A stretch of DNA of 64,000 nt from an uncultured Sutterella sp. GTDB taxonomy: Bacteria; Pseudomonadota; Gammaproteobacteria; Burkholderiales; Burkholderiaceae_F. The position numbers were made by a program, and so were the translations under genes. The notes beneath the pieces were generated by a model that was given only the letters and a program-made list of their open reading frames with translations, ran no database searches and was not told the origin of the DNA. Of this stretch, positions 56,517 to 64,000 are shown one piece after another. Location of the stretch: contig UQYG01000009.1 of assembly GCA_900545275.1 (NCBI GenBank), positions 1 through 64,000 on the forward strand, written 5' to 3'. Position 1 is the stretch's first letter. Each line of letters begins with the position of its first letter.

Positions 56517-57755
56517 TCACAGGTTCGGAGGCTCGATCGGCACGTCGTCCCGGCTTGTGAGGATGGCGAGAGCCAGATGAAGAGAGAGCGCCAGGGCGAG
56601 GAGAAGCAGGGCGGCGGCGAGAAAATAGGGAAGCCCCGCCGCAAGGCTCGCGGGGTCGTGTCCGGCCGTATAGAGAAGAAGGGGCGTTCCGAAGAGGGGG
56701 CTGATGCCGCGCGCAAAGCTGTTGAGGCTGTTGAGGCCGCCCATCGTGGCGCCCTGATCGTCGGCTTTGGCGATCTTGCTCACGCTCGCCTGCAGGACGG
56801 GCCCCGCCACGCCGACGACGGCGGAAAGACACAGGAAGGCGGTGCCGCAAAGGGGATTTTTCGTGAGCGCGACGCAAAGGAGCGAGGCGAGACCGATGAG
56901 GACGCCGAGGCGAACGACGAGAGTGGGCGAGAAATGCCGAAGCAGTCCGGGCAGAAGAAGGGCCTGCGTGATCGTGATGGCGGCGCCGAGCGCAAAGATC
57001 GAGAGCCCGATCTCCATGGGGGACCACGCGTAGCGGAATTCCGCGTAGAGCGACCAGGTGACCTGCACTATGCTCTGGCTCAAGAGAACGAGAAAGAGAA
57101 TCCCGAGAAGATTGGGAACGCCCGCGTGCGAGAGAAGCCGCTTGAGGGCGGGAAGCGGGCTGGCCGCATGAACCGCCGTCTTGCGGCGTTCTATGGGAAG
57201 GCTCTCCGGAACGAGGAGAAGACCATAGAGGAAGTTGCCCGCGCAGACGGCAAACGCCGTGAAGAAGGGAAGACGTTCCGAGAGATCGCCGAGAACGCCC
57301 CCCAACGCGGGGCCCAGGATGTAGGCGAGACCGAAGACGGCGCCGATGCGTCCGAAGGATTTGGCTCTCTCCGACACGGGGGTGATGTCGGCGATGTAGG
57401 CCTGCGCCACCACGACGTTTGCGCTCAGGGCGCCTCCGAGAATGCGGGAAATCAGAATGGCCGCGGGGGACGTCGTCAGCGCCGGCACGAGCGACATGAC
57501 GCCGAGCCCGAGGATGCCCGAAAGAAGAAGCGGACGCCGCCCGAAACGGTCCGAGAGAGCTCCGAGAATCGGTGCGCAGAGAAACTGCGTCAGACCGTAG
57601 CCCACCATCACCGCGCCGTACCAAAAGGCCTGTTCCTCACGGCTCACCGTGAGCACGCCCAAAAGGCGCGGCAGCACCGGAATGATCAATCCGATGCAGA
57701 GTGCATCAAGGAAGACGCACAGAAGAACAAAAAACAGGGCGGGGCGGCGGGACAT
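56517..57755 (-). CDS. MFS exporter of the TetA/DHA1 type
   Basis: A 412-residue, 12-helix transporter. It begins MSRRPALFFVLLCVFLDALC and IGLIIPVLPRLL as in TetA-type proteins. Motif A, GALSDRFGRRPLLLSG, follows helix 2, and the antiporter-like stretch GAVFGLAYILGPALGGVLG matches motif C of drug:H+ antiporters. Similarity to TetA is structural; tetracycline export cannot be concluded. The ATG at 57755 aligns with TetA starts; an upstream ATG at 57782 is possible. Confidence 0.85.
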   Translation of the reverse strand: MSRRPALFFVLLCVFLDALCIGLIIPVLPRLLGVLTVSREEQAFWYGAVMVGYGLTQFLCAPILGALSDRFGRRPLLLSGILGLGVMSLVPALTTSPAAILISRILGGALSANVVVAQAYIADITPVSERAKSFGRIGAVFGLAYILGPALGGVLGDLSERLPFFTAFAVCAGNFLYGLLLVPESLPIERRKTAVHAASPLPALKRLLSHAGVPNLLGILFLVLLSQSIVQVTWSLYAEFRYAWSPMEIGLSIFALGAAITITQALLLPGLLRHFSPTLVVRLGVLIGLASLLCVALTKNPLCGTAFLCLSAVVGVAGPVLQASVSKIAKADDQGATMGGLNSLNSFARGISPLFGTPLLLYTAGHDPASLAAGLPYFLAAALLLLALALSLHLALAILTSRDDVPIEPPNL

Positions 57756-57987
57756 ACGACAATTGAGAGCAAGGTGGATCAATCATAACGATTTAAGAAG
57801 CAAAAAGCCTTACGGCGGGATCCGAGACAATGAGCGTATCCGTTTTGTCGAAACACAAAGACAGGACGCTCGTTTGCAAGAAATGGCTTATGCGCGAAAG
57901 CCTTTCCGTTTTTCTTTGCTAAGGTAGTCCAAAAACCCTCCGGGCTCACCACCCGAATTACAGCCATTCCCTCAGTGGAGACAAAAA
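57756..57987. other. Gap between the divergent MFS and sstT genes
   Basis: 232 non-coding bases. Short frames on both strands lack ribosome sites and family features. I see no convincing promoter or operator, though both genes must be driven from here. Confidence 0.3.
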
Positions 57988-59217
57988 ATGAAAGGTGTTT
58001 TCAAGTTTGCGATGCCGTTTCTGCAGGCATCGCTGGTCAAGCAAATTCTTGTCGGCCTGGTACTGGGCATCGGTCTCGGTCTGGCGGCGCCCGAAGCGGC
58101 GCAAAAAGCCGGTTTTCTGGGCACCATCTTCGTGACGGCCCTGAAGGGGGTCGCCCCCGTGCTCGTCTTCGTGTTGGTGATGAGCTCCATCGCGAATCAG
58201 CAGGCGGGCGGCGCGCTACACATCAAACCCATTCTCTCGCTCTACGCGGCGAGCACCTTCCTTGCCGCCGCCTTCGCCGTGGTCGCAAGCTTCGCGTGGC
58301 CGACCACCATCGAACTCGTCGTCAATGAAAACAACGTGTCCGCACCGGGCGGCATCGGCGAGGTTCTGGGCAATCTGATTCTCAACGTGGTCGACAACCC
58401 CGTTCACGCCGTCTCCAACGGGAACTACATCGGTATTCTCGCCTGGGCCATCGCCATGGGTGTCGTGTTGCGCCGGGGCACCGAGTCGACGCGCGAAGTG
58501 CTCACGGACGTCACGAAGGGCGTGGAATTCATTGTTCGACTCGTGATCCGGTTCGCTCCCGTCGGCATTTTCGGGCTCGTCGCCAATACGCTCGCCACTT
58601 CCGGCATTTCTGTGTTGGCGGGCTATGCGCAGCTGCTTGCCGTTCTGCTCGGCACGATGTTCTTCGTGGCGCTCGTCGTCAATCCCCTGCTCGTTTGGTT
58701 CTGCACGCGTGAAAATCCCTACCCCGTCACGCTCATGACCCTTCGAGAATCGGGCATCCCCGCTTTCTTCACGCGTTCGTCCGCCGCGAACATTCCCGTC
58801 AATCTGGAAATTTGCCGGCGACTGAACCTTCCCGAATCAACCTACGCGGTTTCGATTCCGGTCGGCGCCACGGTCAACATGGGCGGTGCCGCCATCACGA
58901 TCACCGTGTTGACGCTTTCGGCGGCCTTCTCGCTAGGCGTTCCCGTGGACATTCCGACGGCGATCTTCCTCTCTTTTGTTGCGTCGATCTGTGCGGCGGG
59001 CGCCTCGGGTGTCCCGGGCGGCTCTCTTATGCTGATTCCGCTTGCGGCCGGTCTTTTCGGCATTGATCAATCGGTCGCGATGCAGGTCGTGGCGGTGGGC
59101 TTCATCATCGGCGTGCTGCAGGACTCCTGTGAAACGGCGCTGAATTCTTCAACGGATGCGCTCTTTACGATCGCCGCGTGCAAACGGGCCGAACGACTCC
59201 ATGAACCGATGAATTGA
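57988..59217 (+). CDS. sstT: Serine/threonine:Na+ symporter SstT
   Basis: A 409-residue DAACS carrier (E. coli SstT 414). Closely fitting segments are SLVKQILVGLVLGIGLGLAA, LVFVLVMSSIANQQ, RESGIPAFFTRSSAANIPVN, VSIPVGATVNMGGAAITITV and GIDQSVAMQVVAVGFIIGVL. It imports serine and threonine with sodium. Serine could feed pyruvate to the oxidoreductase encoded upstream; that link is inferred. A long hairpin follows the gene. Confidence 0.93.
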   Translation: MKGVFKFAMPFLQASLVKQILVGLVLGIGLGLAAPEAAQKAGFLGTIFVTALKGVAPVLVFVLVMSSIANQQAGGALHIKPILSLYAASTFLAAAFAVVASFAWPTTIELVVNENNVSAPGGIGEVLGNLILNVVDNPVHAVSNGNYIGILAWAIAMGVVLRRGTESTREVLTDVTKGVEFIVRLVIRFAPVGIFGLVANTLATSGISVLAGYAQLLAVLLGTMFFVALVVNPLLVWFCTRENPYPVTLMTLRESGIPAFFTRSSAANIPVNLEICRRLNLPESTYAVSIPVGATVNMGGAAITITVLTLSAAFSLGVPVDIPTAIFLSFVASICAAGASGVPGGSLMLIPLAAGLFGIDQSVAMQVVAVGFIIGVLQDSCETALNSSTDALFTIAACKRAERLHEPMN

Positions 59218-59263
59218 TGTGATCGGTCACTTCGAAAAAATCTAAAAGTTTTCGAGGAAATTC

Positions 59264-59299
59264 AGGCGGCGCTTCTCTGCGGAGAACGGCGCCTTTTCC
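59264..59299 (+). terminator. Terminator-like hairpin after sstT
   Basis: Imperfect stem AGGCG...CGCCT with inner TTCTC/GAGAA helix and small bulges, followed by TTTCC. It lies in the sstT-recQ gap. Confidence 0.6.
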
Positions 59300-59338
59300 G
59301 TTGGGTGCCTCAACGGTTCGGGCGGCGAGATCTGTACA

Positions 59339-61144
59339 ATGGAAACTTTCCGTTCCCTGTCTCACGTTCCACTCATGCAACGATTCCGCACGCCCGAAGA
59401 AGTTTTGCTGCAGGTATTCGGCCACCGTTCCTTCCGGCCGTACCAGCGCCGGGCCATCGACGAATTGCTTGCGGGGCGCGACGTCATGGTTCTGGCGGCG
59501 ACCGGAGGCGGAAAGAGTCTCTGCTATCAAGTGCCCGCCCTTTTGCGTGACGGCCTGACGGTCGTGATCAGTCCCCTCGTCGCTCTGATGCAGGATCAGG
59601 TGCGCGCCCTGCAGGCGCGCGGCGTGCACGCGGCCTGTCTTCATGCGCAAACCTCCTCGGACGAGATGTGGGAGATCCGCGGACAAATCGATGCGGACGA
59701 ACTCGATCTTCTCTACCTGACGCCCGAACGTGTCCTTCGGACGGGACTGCCGCCGCGAACGTCCCTCATCGCCGTGGATGAGGCGCACTGCGTGTCGCTC
59801 TGGGGACATCAGTTCCGCCCCGACTACGGAAAGCTCGGGGAACTTCGCAGCCGACGTCCCGACGTGCCGCTCATTGCGCTTACCGCCACGGCGAGTTGCG
59901 AAGCGCAGGAGGACATGATCCGGGTGCTGCATCTGCGCGGTCCCGTCATTCGGACGACGTTTTATCGTCCGAACCTGCGCTATGACATCCAGGATCGTGC
60001 GGATGAGGAGGAGGCGCTCTTTTCTTTTCTGGCTTCCCGACACCGCGCAGACAGCGGAGTGGTGTACTGCCAGACCCGCAGGCAGTGCGAAGAGGTGACG
60101 GCCTTCCTGCGCGGACGGGGGCTTTCCGCCTACCGCTACCACAGTCAGGTGGACATGCTCGAGCGGGAACGAAGCGCCTCGGCTTTTCTGAACGGGGAGG
60201 GCGTGATCATGGTGGCGACCAACGCCTTCGGCATGGGGATCGACAAGCCCGACATCCGCTTTGTCGTCCATATCGGCATGCCGACCTCCGTGGAGGCCTA
60301 CTTTCAGGAGACGGGGCGCGCCGGGCGTGACGGCAACCCCGCGGACGCTCTTCTTATTGTGAACGCGGCCAAGCGAAGGATGCTTCACTCGATTCTCGAA
60401 GCCGAAGAGACGGCGCTCGAGGCGGGCCCCGCGGAACGGGCCGAAAGGGAGCGTCGCGCCAAGGCCATGACCGGGCTGTGCGAAACCGGCAACTGCCTCG
60501 TGCAGACGCAGCTGAGGCTCTTCGGCGAAGAACGTCCGCCCTGTGGGCAGTGCGTCAACTGTCGGCATCCAGAGGAAACAAGGGACGTGACGGAGGACGC
60601 GCTTCGTTTTTGGAACTGCGTGAAGGAAGAAAACGAAAAGTCCGGACGGGCCTATCCGAGGGACTACTACATCGCCTTGTTGCGCGAGCGAAACCCAGAT
60701 CGGTCGGCACAGCACTGGCAGCACGTCGTACGTCTGCTCATTCTGGAGGGACTTCTGTGGATGCGGGACGCGGGCCTGTCGGAGTGCGAGTCGGTTTTGG
60801 AAGTCAGGGAGAACGACGGCTATCGGGACGTCCTGACGGGTAAACGGAGGCTACGCTCCCGAAAAATCGAGCCGACGGGAAAGCGTGCGTTGACCCGTCC
60901 TCTGACGGAAGGGGAGAAAAAGCGCGCGCAGGCTTTGAGAAAGTGGCGCGAAGACGCGGCTCAGAGGGAAGGGCGTGCGCTGGAGAGGCTTCTTACGGAT
61001 GCGGAGATTCTGTGTCTTGCAAAGAGGCCGCCGCGCAACGCCGATGCGCTGCGCGCGGCGCTGCACGGTGCGGCCGAGAGAGCGGAAAACTGGACGGATG
61101 AACTGCTCGCCGTCCTGCGCGATCATTCTTCGGGCTTTTTCTGA
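59339..61144 (+). CDS. recQ: ATP-dependent DNA helicase RecQ
   Basis: A 601-residue 3'-5' helicase in recombination and repair. Walker A is AATGGGKSLCYQVPALL, the DEAH box AVDEAHCVSLWGHQFRPDYG, motif VI YFQETGRAGRDG. Zinc-ligand cysteines are in CETGNC and PPCGQCVNC, then winged-helix and HRDC-like regions to the end. The start is uncertain: TACAAT at 59335-59340 overlaps the first ATG, so ATG 59375 (MQRFRTPEEVLLQVFG) may be the true one. Its end overlaps the convergent SDR gene by 22 bases. Confidence 0.93.
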   Translation: METFRSLSHVPLMQRFRTPEEVLLQVFGHRSFRPYQRRAIDELLAGRDVMVLAATGGGKSLCYQVPALLRDGLTVVISPLVALMQDQVRALQARGVHAACLHAQTSSDEMWEIRGQIDADELDLLYLTPERVLRTGLPPRTSLIAVDEAHCVSLWGHQFRPDYGKLGELRSRRPDVPLIALTATASCEAQEDMIRVLHLRGPVIRTTFYRPNLRYDIQDRADEEEALFSFLASRHRADSGVVYCQTRRQCEEVTAFLRGRGLSAYRYHSQVDMLERERSASAFLNGEGVIMVATNAFGMGIDKPDIRFVVHIGMPTSVEAYFQETGRAGRDGNPADALLIVNAAKRRMLHSILEAEETALEAGPAERAERERRAKAMTGLCETGNCLVQTQLRLFGEERPPCGQCVNCRHPEETRDVTEDALRFWNCVKEENEKSGRAYPRDYYIALLRERNPDRSAQHWQHVVRLLILEGLLWMRDAGLSECESVLEVRENDGYRDVLTGKRRLRSRKIEPTGKRALTRPLTEGEKKRAQALRKWREDAAQREGRALERLLTDAEILCLAKRPPRNADALRAALHGAAERAENWTDELLAVLRDHSSGFF

Positions 61145-61905
61145 AGACGCGGCTTTTGCTTGCGCTTGGCGAGAATGCGGTCGAAAAGCCAGTTTGGCAG
61201 AAGCCGAAGAATCTTGGCGAGCACCCCCATCTGCCACGGAATGACCGCGTAGGTTTTGCGCGCGAGGATGGTTTCGACGCAGACCTTGGCGAAGTCCTCG
61301 GGTTCCATCAGGAAGGGCATTTTGTAGGGATTCTGCGCGACGAGAGGCGTGCGCACGAAACCCGGACAGATCGTCTGAACGAGGAGCCCCACCTTCTTCA
61401 ATTCCACGCGAAGGCTTTCGCAGTACGTGATGACCGCGGATTTGCTCGCGCAGTACGCTTCGGAGCCCGGAAGCCCCCGAATGCCCGCGACGGAGCCGAT
61501 GCCGACGAGCTGACCTTCTCCCCGAGCCTTCATCGGCGCGATGAAGGGGTGGAAAGTGTTGGCCATGGCGAAGACGTTGATTCGGTATACGTTCTCGAGA
61601 ACCTCGAGATCTTCGTAGAACTCCGTCTTCACGCCGTGCGAGATCCCCGCGCAGGCGATGACAATCGTGGTGCCTCCCGAAAGACGCTCAAAGACTCGGG
61701 CGGCCCGGATCATGTCGTCCCGATCCGTAATGTCCGCCACGATCGGGTGATAGCGCGCGGGATCGCCGGGGAGGGATTCGACGAGTTCCTGAAGTTTTTG
61801 TGCGTTGCGGCCGACCAGTCCGAGTGTGGCCCCCCGGGCGGCGAATTCGTGGGCGAGTGCCGCGCCTATGCCGCCGGTGGCGCCCGTGAGGAAAACGTTC
61901 AGCAT
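61123..61905 (-). CDS. Short-chain dehydrogenase/reductase
   Basis: A 260-residue SDR. The cofactor fold is NVFLTGATGGIGAALAHEFA, then DITDRDD, CAGIS, and the catalytic set GIGSVAGIRGLPGSEAYCASK with Ser, Tyr and Lys. The C-terminal end carries a hydrophobic stretch (PWQMGVLAKILRLLPNWLF) and many basic residues, suggesting membrane association. Substrate unknown. It is the last gene of an argS-SPOR-dsbA-SDR run on the minus strand. Confidence 0.9.
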   Translation of the reverse strand: MLNVFLTGATGGIGAALAHEFAARGATLGLVGRNAQKLQELVESLPGDPARYHPIVADITDRDDMIRAARVFERLSGGTTIVIACAGISHGVKTEFYEDLEVLENVYRINVFAMANTFHPFIAPMKARGEGQLVGIGSVAGIRGLPGSEAYCASKSAVITYCESLRVELKKVGLLVQTICPGFVRTPLVAQNPYKMPFLMEPEDFAKVCVETILARKTYAVIPWQMGVLAKILRLLPNWLFDRILAKRKQKPRLQKKPEE

Positions 61906-61976
61906 GATGATCCTGCGTAAAAAAGAGGGGAGCTTCGTTTTCGACGTGCTCCCCCGGTTGAATGAAGCGCTTCCGA

Positions 61977-62621
61977 TCAGCCGCGCAGACGACGGGCCTC
62001 TTCAATGAGATAGTTGAGGCAGTCGGGGGTGGCGTTGCGCGTGCCGACGAGATGCGGGCCGGTCGTGAAGCGGCCCGCCACGCCCATCATCGGCGTGGAG
62101 TCGATGCGGTAGGCCTGCCAGAGCTGCGTGGCGATGCGGGCCTTGTTTTGAACGCCGAAGGAGCGCATGGTGCGTTCCCACTGCTTGGCGTCGACGCCCT
62201 GTTCGACCATGAAGGCCGTAATGTCGGCGAAGGGGTTCTCGAAGTCGTAGACGTGTGTCTGGTAGATCACGCTTTCGAAGAAGGGCTGATGGAGTTTCCC
62301 GAGGAGCCCCATGGCTTCGAGAGCGAAATAAACCTGCGTGAAGGGGAGGAACTTTTCGTTCCAGGCAACCGGGCAGACGCGCACGACCACGTCTTCGGGA
62401 AGATGTTTTTCCCACTCATGGAAGACCGGTTCAAAGGCCAGGCAGTGCGAGCACGTGTAGGCGAAGAACTTCACCACTTCGATCTTCTTCGAATCCGTCG
62501 GGAGAGCCGGCTCGAGCACGAGATATTCCTTACCGGCGGTGTAGGTCTTGCCGGCGGCGAAGGAGGGGAAGGACAGGCTCGAAGCGGCGGTCGCAAGGAG
62601 CAGGTCGCGGCGAGAAATCAT
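61977..62621 (-). CDS. dsbA: Thiol:disulfide interchange protein DsbA
   Basis: A 214-residue periplasmic oxidase that makes disulfides in secreted proteins. The signal begins ISRRDLLLATAASSL, with a twin-arginine-like pair, and cleavage is likely after FAA. The mature thioredoxin-fold domain has the active site TCSHCLAFEP (CSHC instead of the common CPHC) and the cis-Pro loop with STPMMGVAGRF. Length is slightly above average for mature DsbA. It follows the SPOR gene by 15 bases. Confidence 0.92.
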   Translation of the reverse strand: MISRRDLLLATAASSLSFPSFAAGKTYTAGKEYLVLEPALPTDSKKIEVVKFFAYTCSHCLAFEPVFHEWEKHLPEDVVVRVCPVAWNEKFLPFTQVYFALEAMGLLGKLHQPFFESVIYQTHVYDFENPFADITAFMVEQGVDAKQWERTMRSFGVQNKARIATQLWQAYRIDSTPMMGVAGRFTTGPHLVGTRNATPDCLNYLIEEARRLRG

Positions 62622-62636
62622 GATGGCCTCACTTTT

Positions 62637-63206
62637 TTATTTTTCAACAATGGACGTGCCGATGCTGTCGTCGGCGTTGCGAATTTGTTCCTGGATTTCA
62701 CGGGCTTGTTCGTGCGTGTCGAAGGGACCGACGCGCACGCGCCAGACGTTGCCCGCGCGCGAAAGATCGGCTTGGATGCCGAGCATGGCGAGTTGCGCCT
62801 GCACGTTCTGGGCTCGGTCCTGCGACTTGAAGGCGCCGGCCTGCACCCAGAGGGAGGCGGTCTTTACCTGTCCGGGAGCAACCGCTTTGCCGCTCGCGTC
62901 GCGGGCGGGTTCGGCATCCGACGTTCCCGCGGTGACCCGCTTGACGATGGCGTCGATCGTGTCGACGGGCCCTTCGGAACCCGCAGCGGTCATCTCATCG
63001 GGGCTCTGATTGAGCTTTTGGTTGGGATCCACGCTGCCGGCAAGGGCTTCGGCGGGGTCCACGTCGGCCGTCACCTTCTCGACCTTGTCCACGAAAGGAA
63101 GAGGTCCCGTCGTGATGAAGTAGGCGGCGACCGCACAAATGCCCATTCCGAAGACGACGCCGAGGACGAACGAGGCGAACTTCGAAGAACGGTTGCTGCT
63201 GGCCAT
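62637..63206 (-). CDS. SPOR-domain protein (FtsN-like)
   Basis: A 189-residue protein. The short cytoplasmic N-terminus is followed by one membrane helix, FASFVLGVVFGMGICAVAAY, a Pro/Asp-rich periplasmic linker (about 35-110), and a C-terminal SPOR domain (SLWVQAGAFKSQDRAQNVQA, WRVRVGPFDTHEQAREIQEQ). SPOR domains bind denuded glycan at the septum; FtsN activates division. The ATG at 63206 is preferred to one at 63227, which would overlap argS. It lies 17 bases after the argS stop. Confidence 0.88.
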   Translation of the reverse strand: MASSNRSSKFASFVLGVVFGMGICAVAAYFITTGPLPFVDKVEKVTADVDPAEALAGSVDPNQKLNQSPDEMTAAGSEGPVDTIDAIVKRVTAGTSDAEPARDASGKAVAPGQVKTASLWVQAGAFKSQDRAQNVQAQLAMLGIQADLSRAGNVWRVRVGPFDTHEQAREIQEQIRNADDSIGTSIVEK

Positions 63207-63223
63207 AGACGAACTCCGGGAAA

Positions 63224-64000
63224 TCAATGGGCGGTTTCGTTGCGTTCCATGCTTTCGGGCGCGGCGATGCCGAGGATGGCAAAGCCGTTTCGCAACACCT
63301 GGCGGGCGGCGCCGAGCAGGGCGAGGCGGGCGTTGCGCACGGTCTCGTCGTCGACGAGCACGCGTTCGGCATTGTAGAAGGCATGGATGGCGGCGGCGAG
63401 GTCCTTGAGGTAGTAGCAGACCACGTGGGGAGCTTCGTCGCGGGCGGCGAGCGTGAGGACGCCGGGATATTCGGCGATTTTGTTCATCAGCTGCACGGCC
63501 TGCTCGCCCGACAGGGTCGAGAGATCCGTGTCGGCAAGCGCTTCTTCGGAGGGTACCGCGTAGCCGCGTTCGGCGGCGTTGGCGAAGACCGAGCAGATGC
63601 GCGCGTGCGCGTACTGCAGGTAGTAGACGGGATTTTCGTCGCTCTTTTGCTGCGCGAGCGTGATGTCGAAGACGAACTCCGCGTCGGACTTGCGGGCGAC
63701 GAGGAAGTAGCGGGCGGCGTCGCGGCCCGCCATGTCGACGAGGTCGCGCAGGGTGACATAGTTGCCCGAACGCTTGCTCATCTTGACGGGTTCGCCGTCC
63801 TTGATGACCGACAGCATCTTGTGGAGGATGTAGTCGGGGAATTCCTTGGGAATGCCGAGGTGACGCACTTCGGAGACGGCCTGCAGGCCCGCACGAACGC
63901 GGGCGATCGTACCGTGGTGGTCGGAGCCCTGAATATTGATGGCCTTCGTAAAGCCGCGTTCAAACTTCGCAAGGTGGTAGGCGACGTCGGGCACGAAATA
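63224..64000 (-). CDS. argS: Arginyl-tRNA synthetase, C-terminal part (cut by window edge)
   Basis: Class I synthetase charging tRNA-Arg. The visible 258 codons include the KMSKRSG form of the KMSKS loop, INIQGSDHHGTIARVRAGLQ, the DALR anticodon-binding domain (YYLQYAHARICSVFANA), and the end region with AFYNAERVLVDDETVRNARL. The N-terminal HIGH motif lies beyond the right edge. It leads the argS-SPOR-dsbA-SDR gene run on the minus strand. Confidence 0.95.
   Translation of the reverse strand, partial: YFVPDVAYHLAKFERGFTKAINIQGSDHHGTIARVRAGLQAVSEVRHLGIPKEFPDYILHKMLSVIKDGEPVKMSKRSGNYVTLRDLVDMAGRDAARYFLVARKSDAEFVFDITLAQQKSDENPVYYLQYAHARICSVFANAAERGYAVPSEEALADTDLSTLSGEQAVQLMNKIAEYPGVLTLAARDEAPHVVCYYLKDLAAAIHAFYNAERVLVDDETVRNARLALLGAARQVLRNGFAILGIAAPESMERNETAH

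Noticed and set aside
56517..57755. Tetracycline-resistance gene
   Set aside because: The MFS protein shares TetA-type architecture and motifs, but this does not establish tetracycline export; called only as an exporter.
57779..57967. 62-codon minus-strand frame upstream of sstT
   Set aside because: No ribosome site, no recognisable features, and it lies in the divergent regulatory gap.

Overview
The window reads as a replication-origin region of a Gram-negative proteobacterial chromosome, most likely a betaproteobacterium of the order Burkholderiales. Gene content suggests an asaccharolytic, microaerobic or anaerobic gut type such as Sutterellaceae (Sutterella/Parasutterella). That placement is inference from gene order and content (DUF971-ubiE-Tim44-like block, argS-SPOR-dsbA block, cytochrome bd with CydP/CydX/YbgE, a 2-oxoacid:acceptor oxidoreductase, C4-dicarboxylate and serine/threonine carriers); no database search was possible. 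I found no rRNA, CRISPR array, insertion sequence or prophage. Coding is dense and GC-rich, so long antisense shadow frames are common and were ignored.

Layout. 1-3.0 kb: gyrB (cut by the window edge), dnaN and dnaA on the minus strand. 3.0-3.3 kb: AT-rich dnaA-rpmH gap with two exact DnaA boxes, the candidate oriC. 3.3-12.9 kb (+): rpmH-rnpA-yidD-yidC, mnmE, mnmG-rsmG-marC-like, parA-parB. 13-20.1 kb (+): complete F-type ATP synthase operon atpIBEFHAGDC with an Asp-type (H+) c subunit and a strong terminator. 20.2-30.5 kb: universal stress protein, DUF167, hemE, priA with an unusual regulatory leader, tRNA-Arg(CCG), DUF971-ubiE-Tim44-like, glmU-glmS. 30.5-37.9 kb: a second MarC-family protein and a complete RND efflux operon (adaptor, pump, outer-membrane factor, TetR repressor) with duplicated operators at its promoter. 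38-43 kb: dctA, a DegP-type protease, and a QseBC-like two-component system led by an unknown membrane protein.

43.5-49.7 kb: small membrane protein, yaeQ, then a minus-strand respiratory operon cydP-cydA-cydB-cydX-ybgE-truncated haemoglobin. Divergent from it is a PAS-AAA+-Fis regulator that lacks the sigma54-contacting GAFTGA loop and carries degenerate ATPase motifs; this pair is the most unusual arrangement in the window. 49.7-51.7 kb: alpha/beta hydrolase, DUF1801-like protein and a lipoprotein. 51.9-56.4 kb: a four-gene 2-oxoacid oxidoreductase operon whose last gene fuses a GltD-like FAD/NAD(P) module to a two-cluster ferredoxin, giving a plausible NAD(P)-linked enzyme. 56.5-64 kb: MFS exporter, sstT, recQ, and on the minus strand argS (cut by the right edge)-SPOR protein-dsbA-SDR.

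How it fits together. The origin-proximal genes supply replication initiation, chromosome partitioning, tRNA modification, membrane insertion and ATP synthesis. The accessory half suggests a lifestyle based on organic-acid and amino-acid uptake (DctA, SstT), oxidative decarboxylation of 2-oxoacids, oxygen scavenging and NO/O2 defence (cytochrome bd plus globin), and envelope stress and drug resistance (RND pump, DegP, QseBC-like system, MFS exporter).
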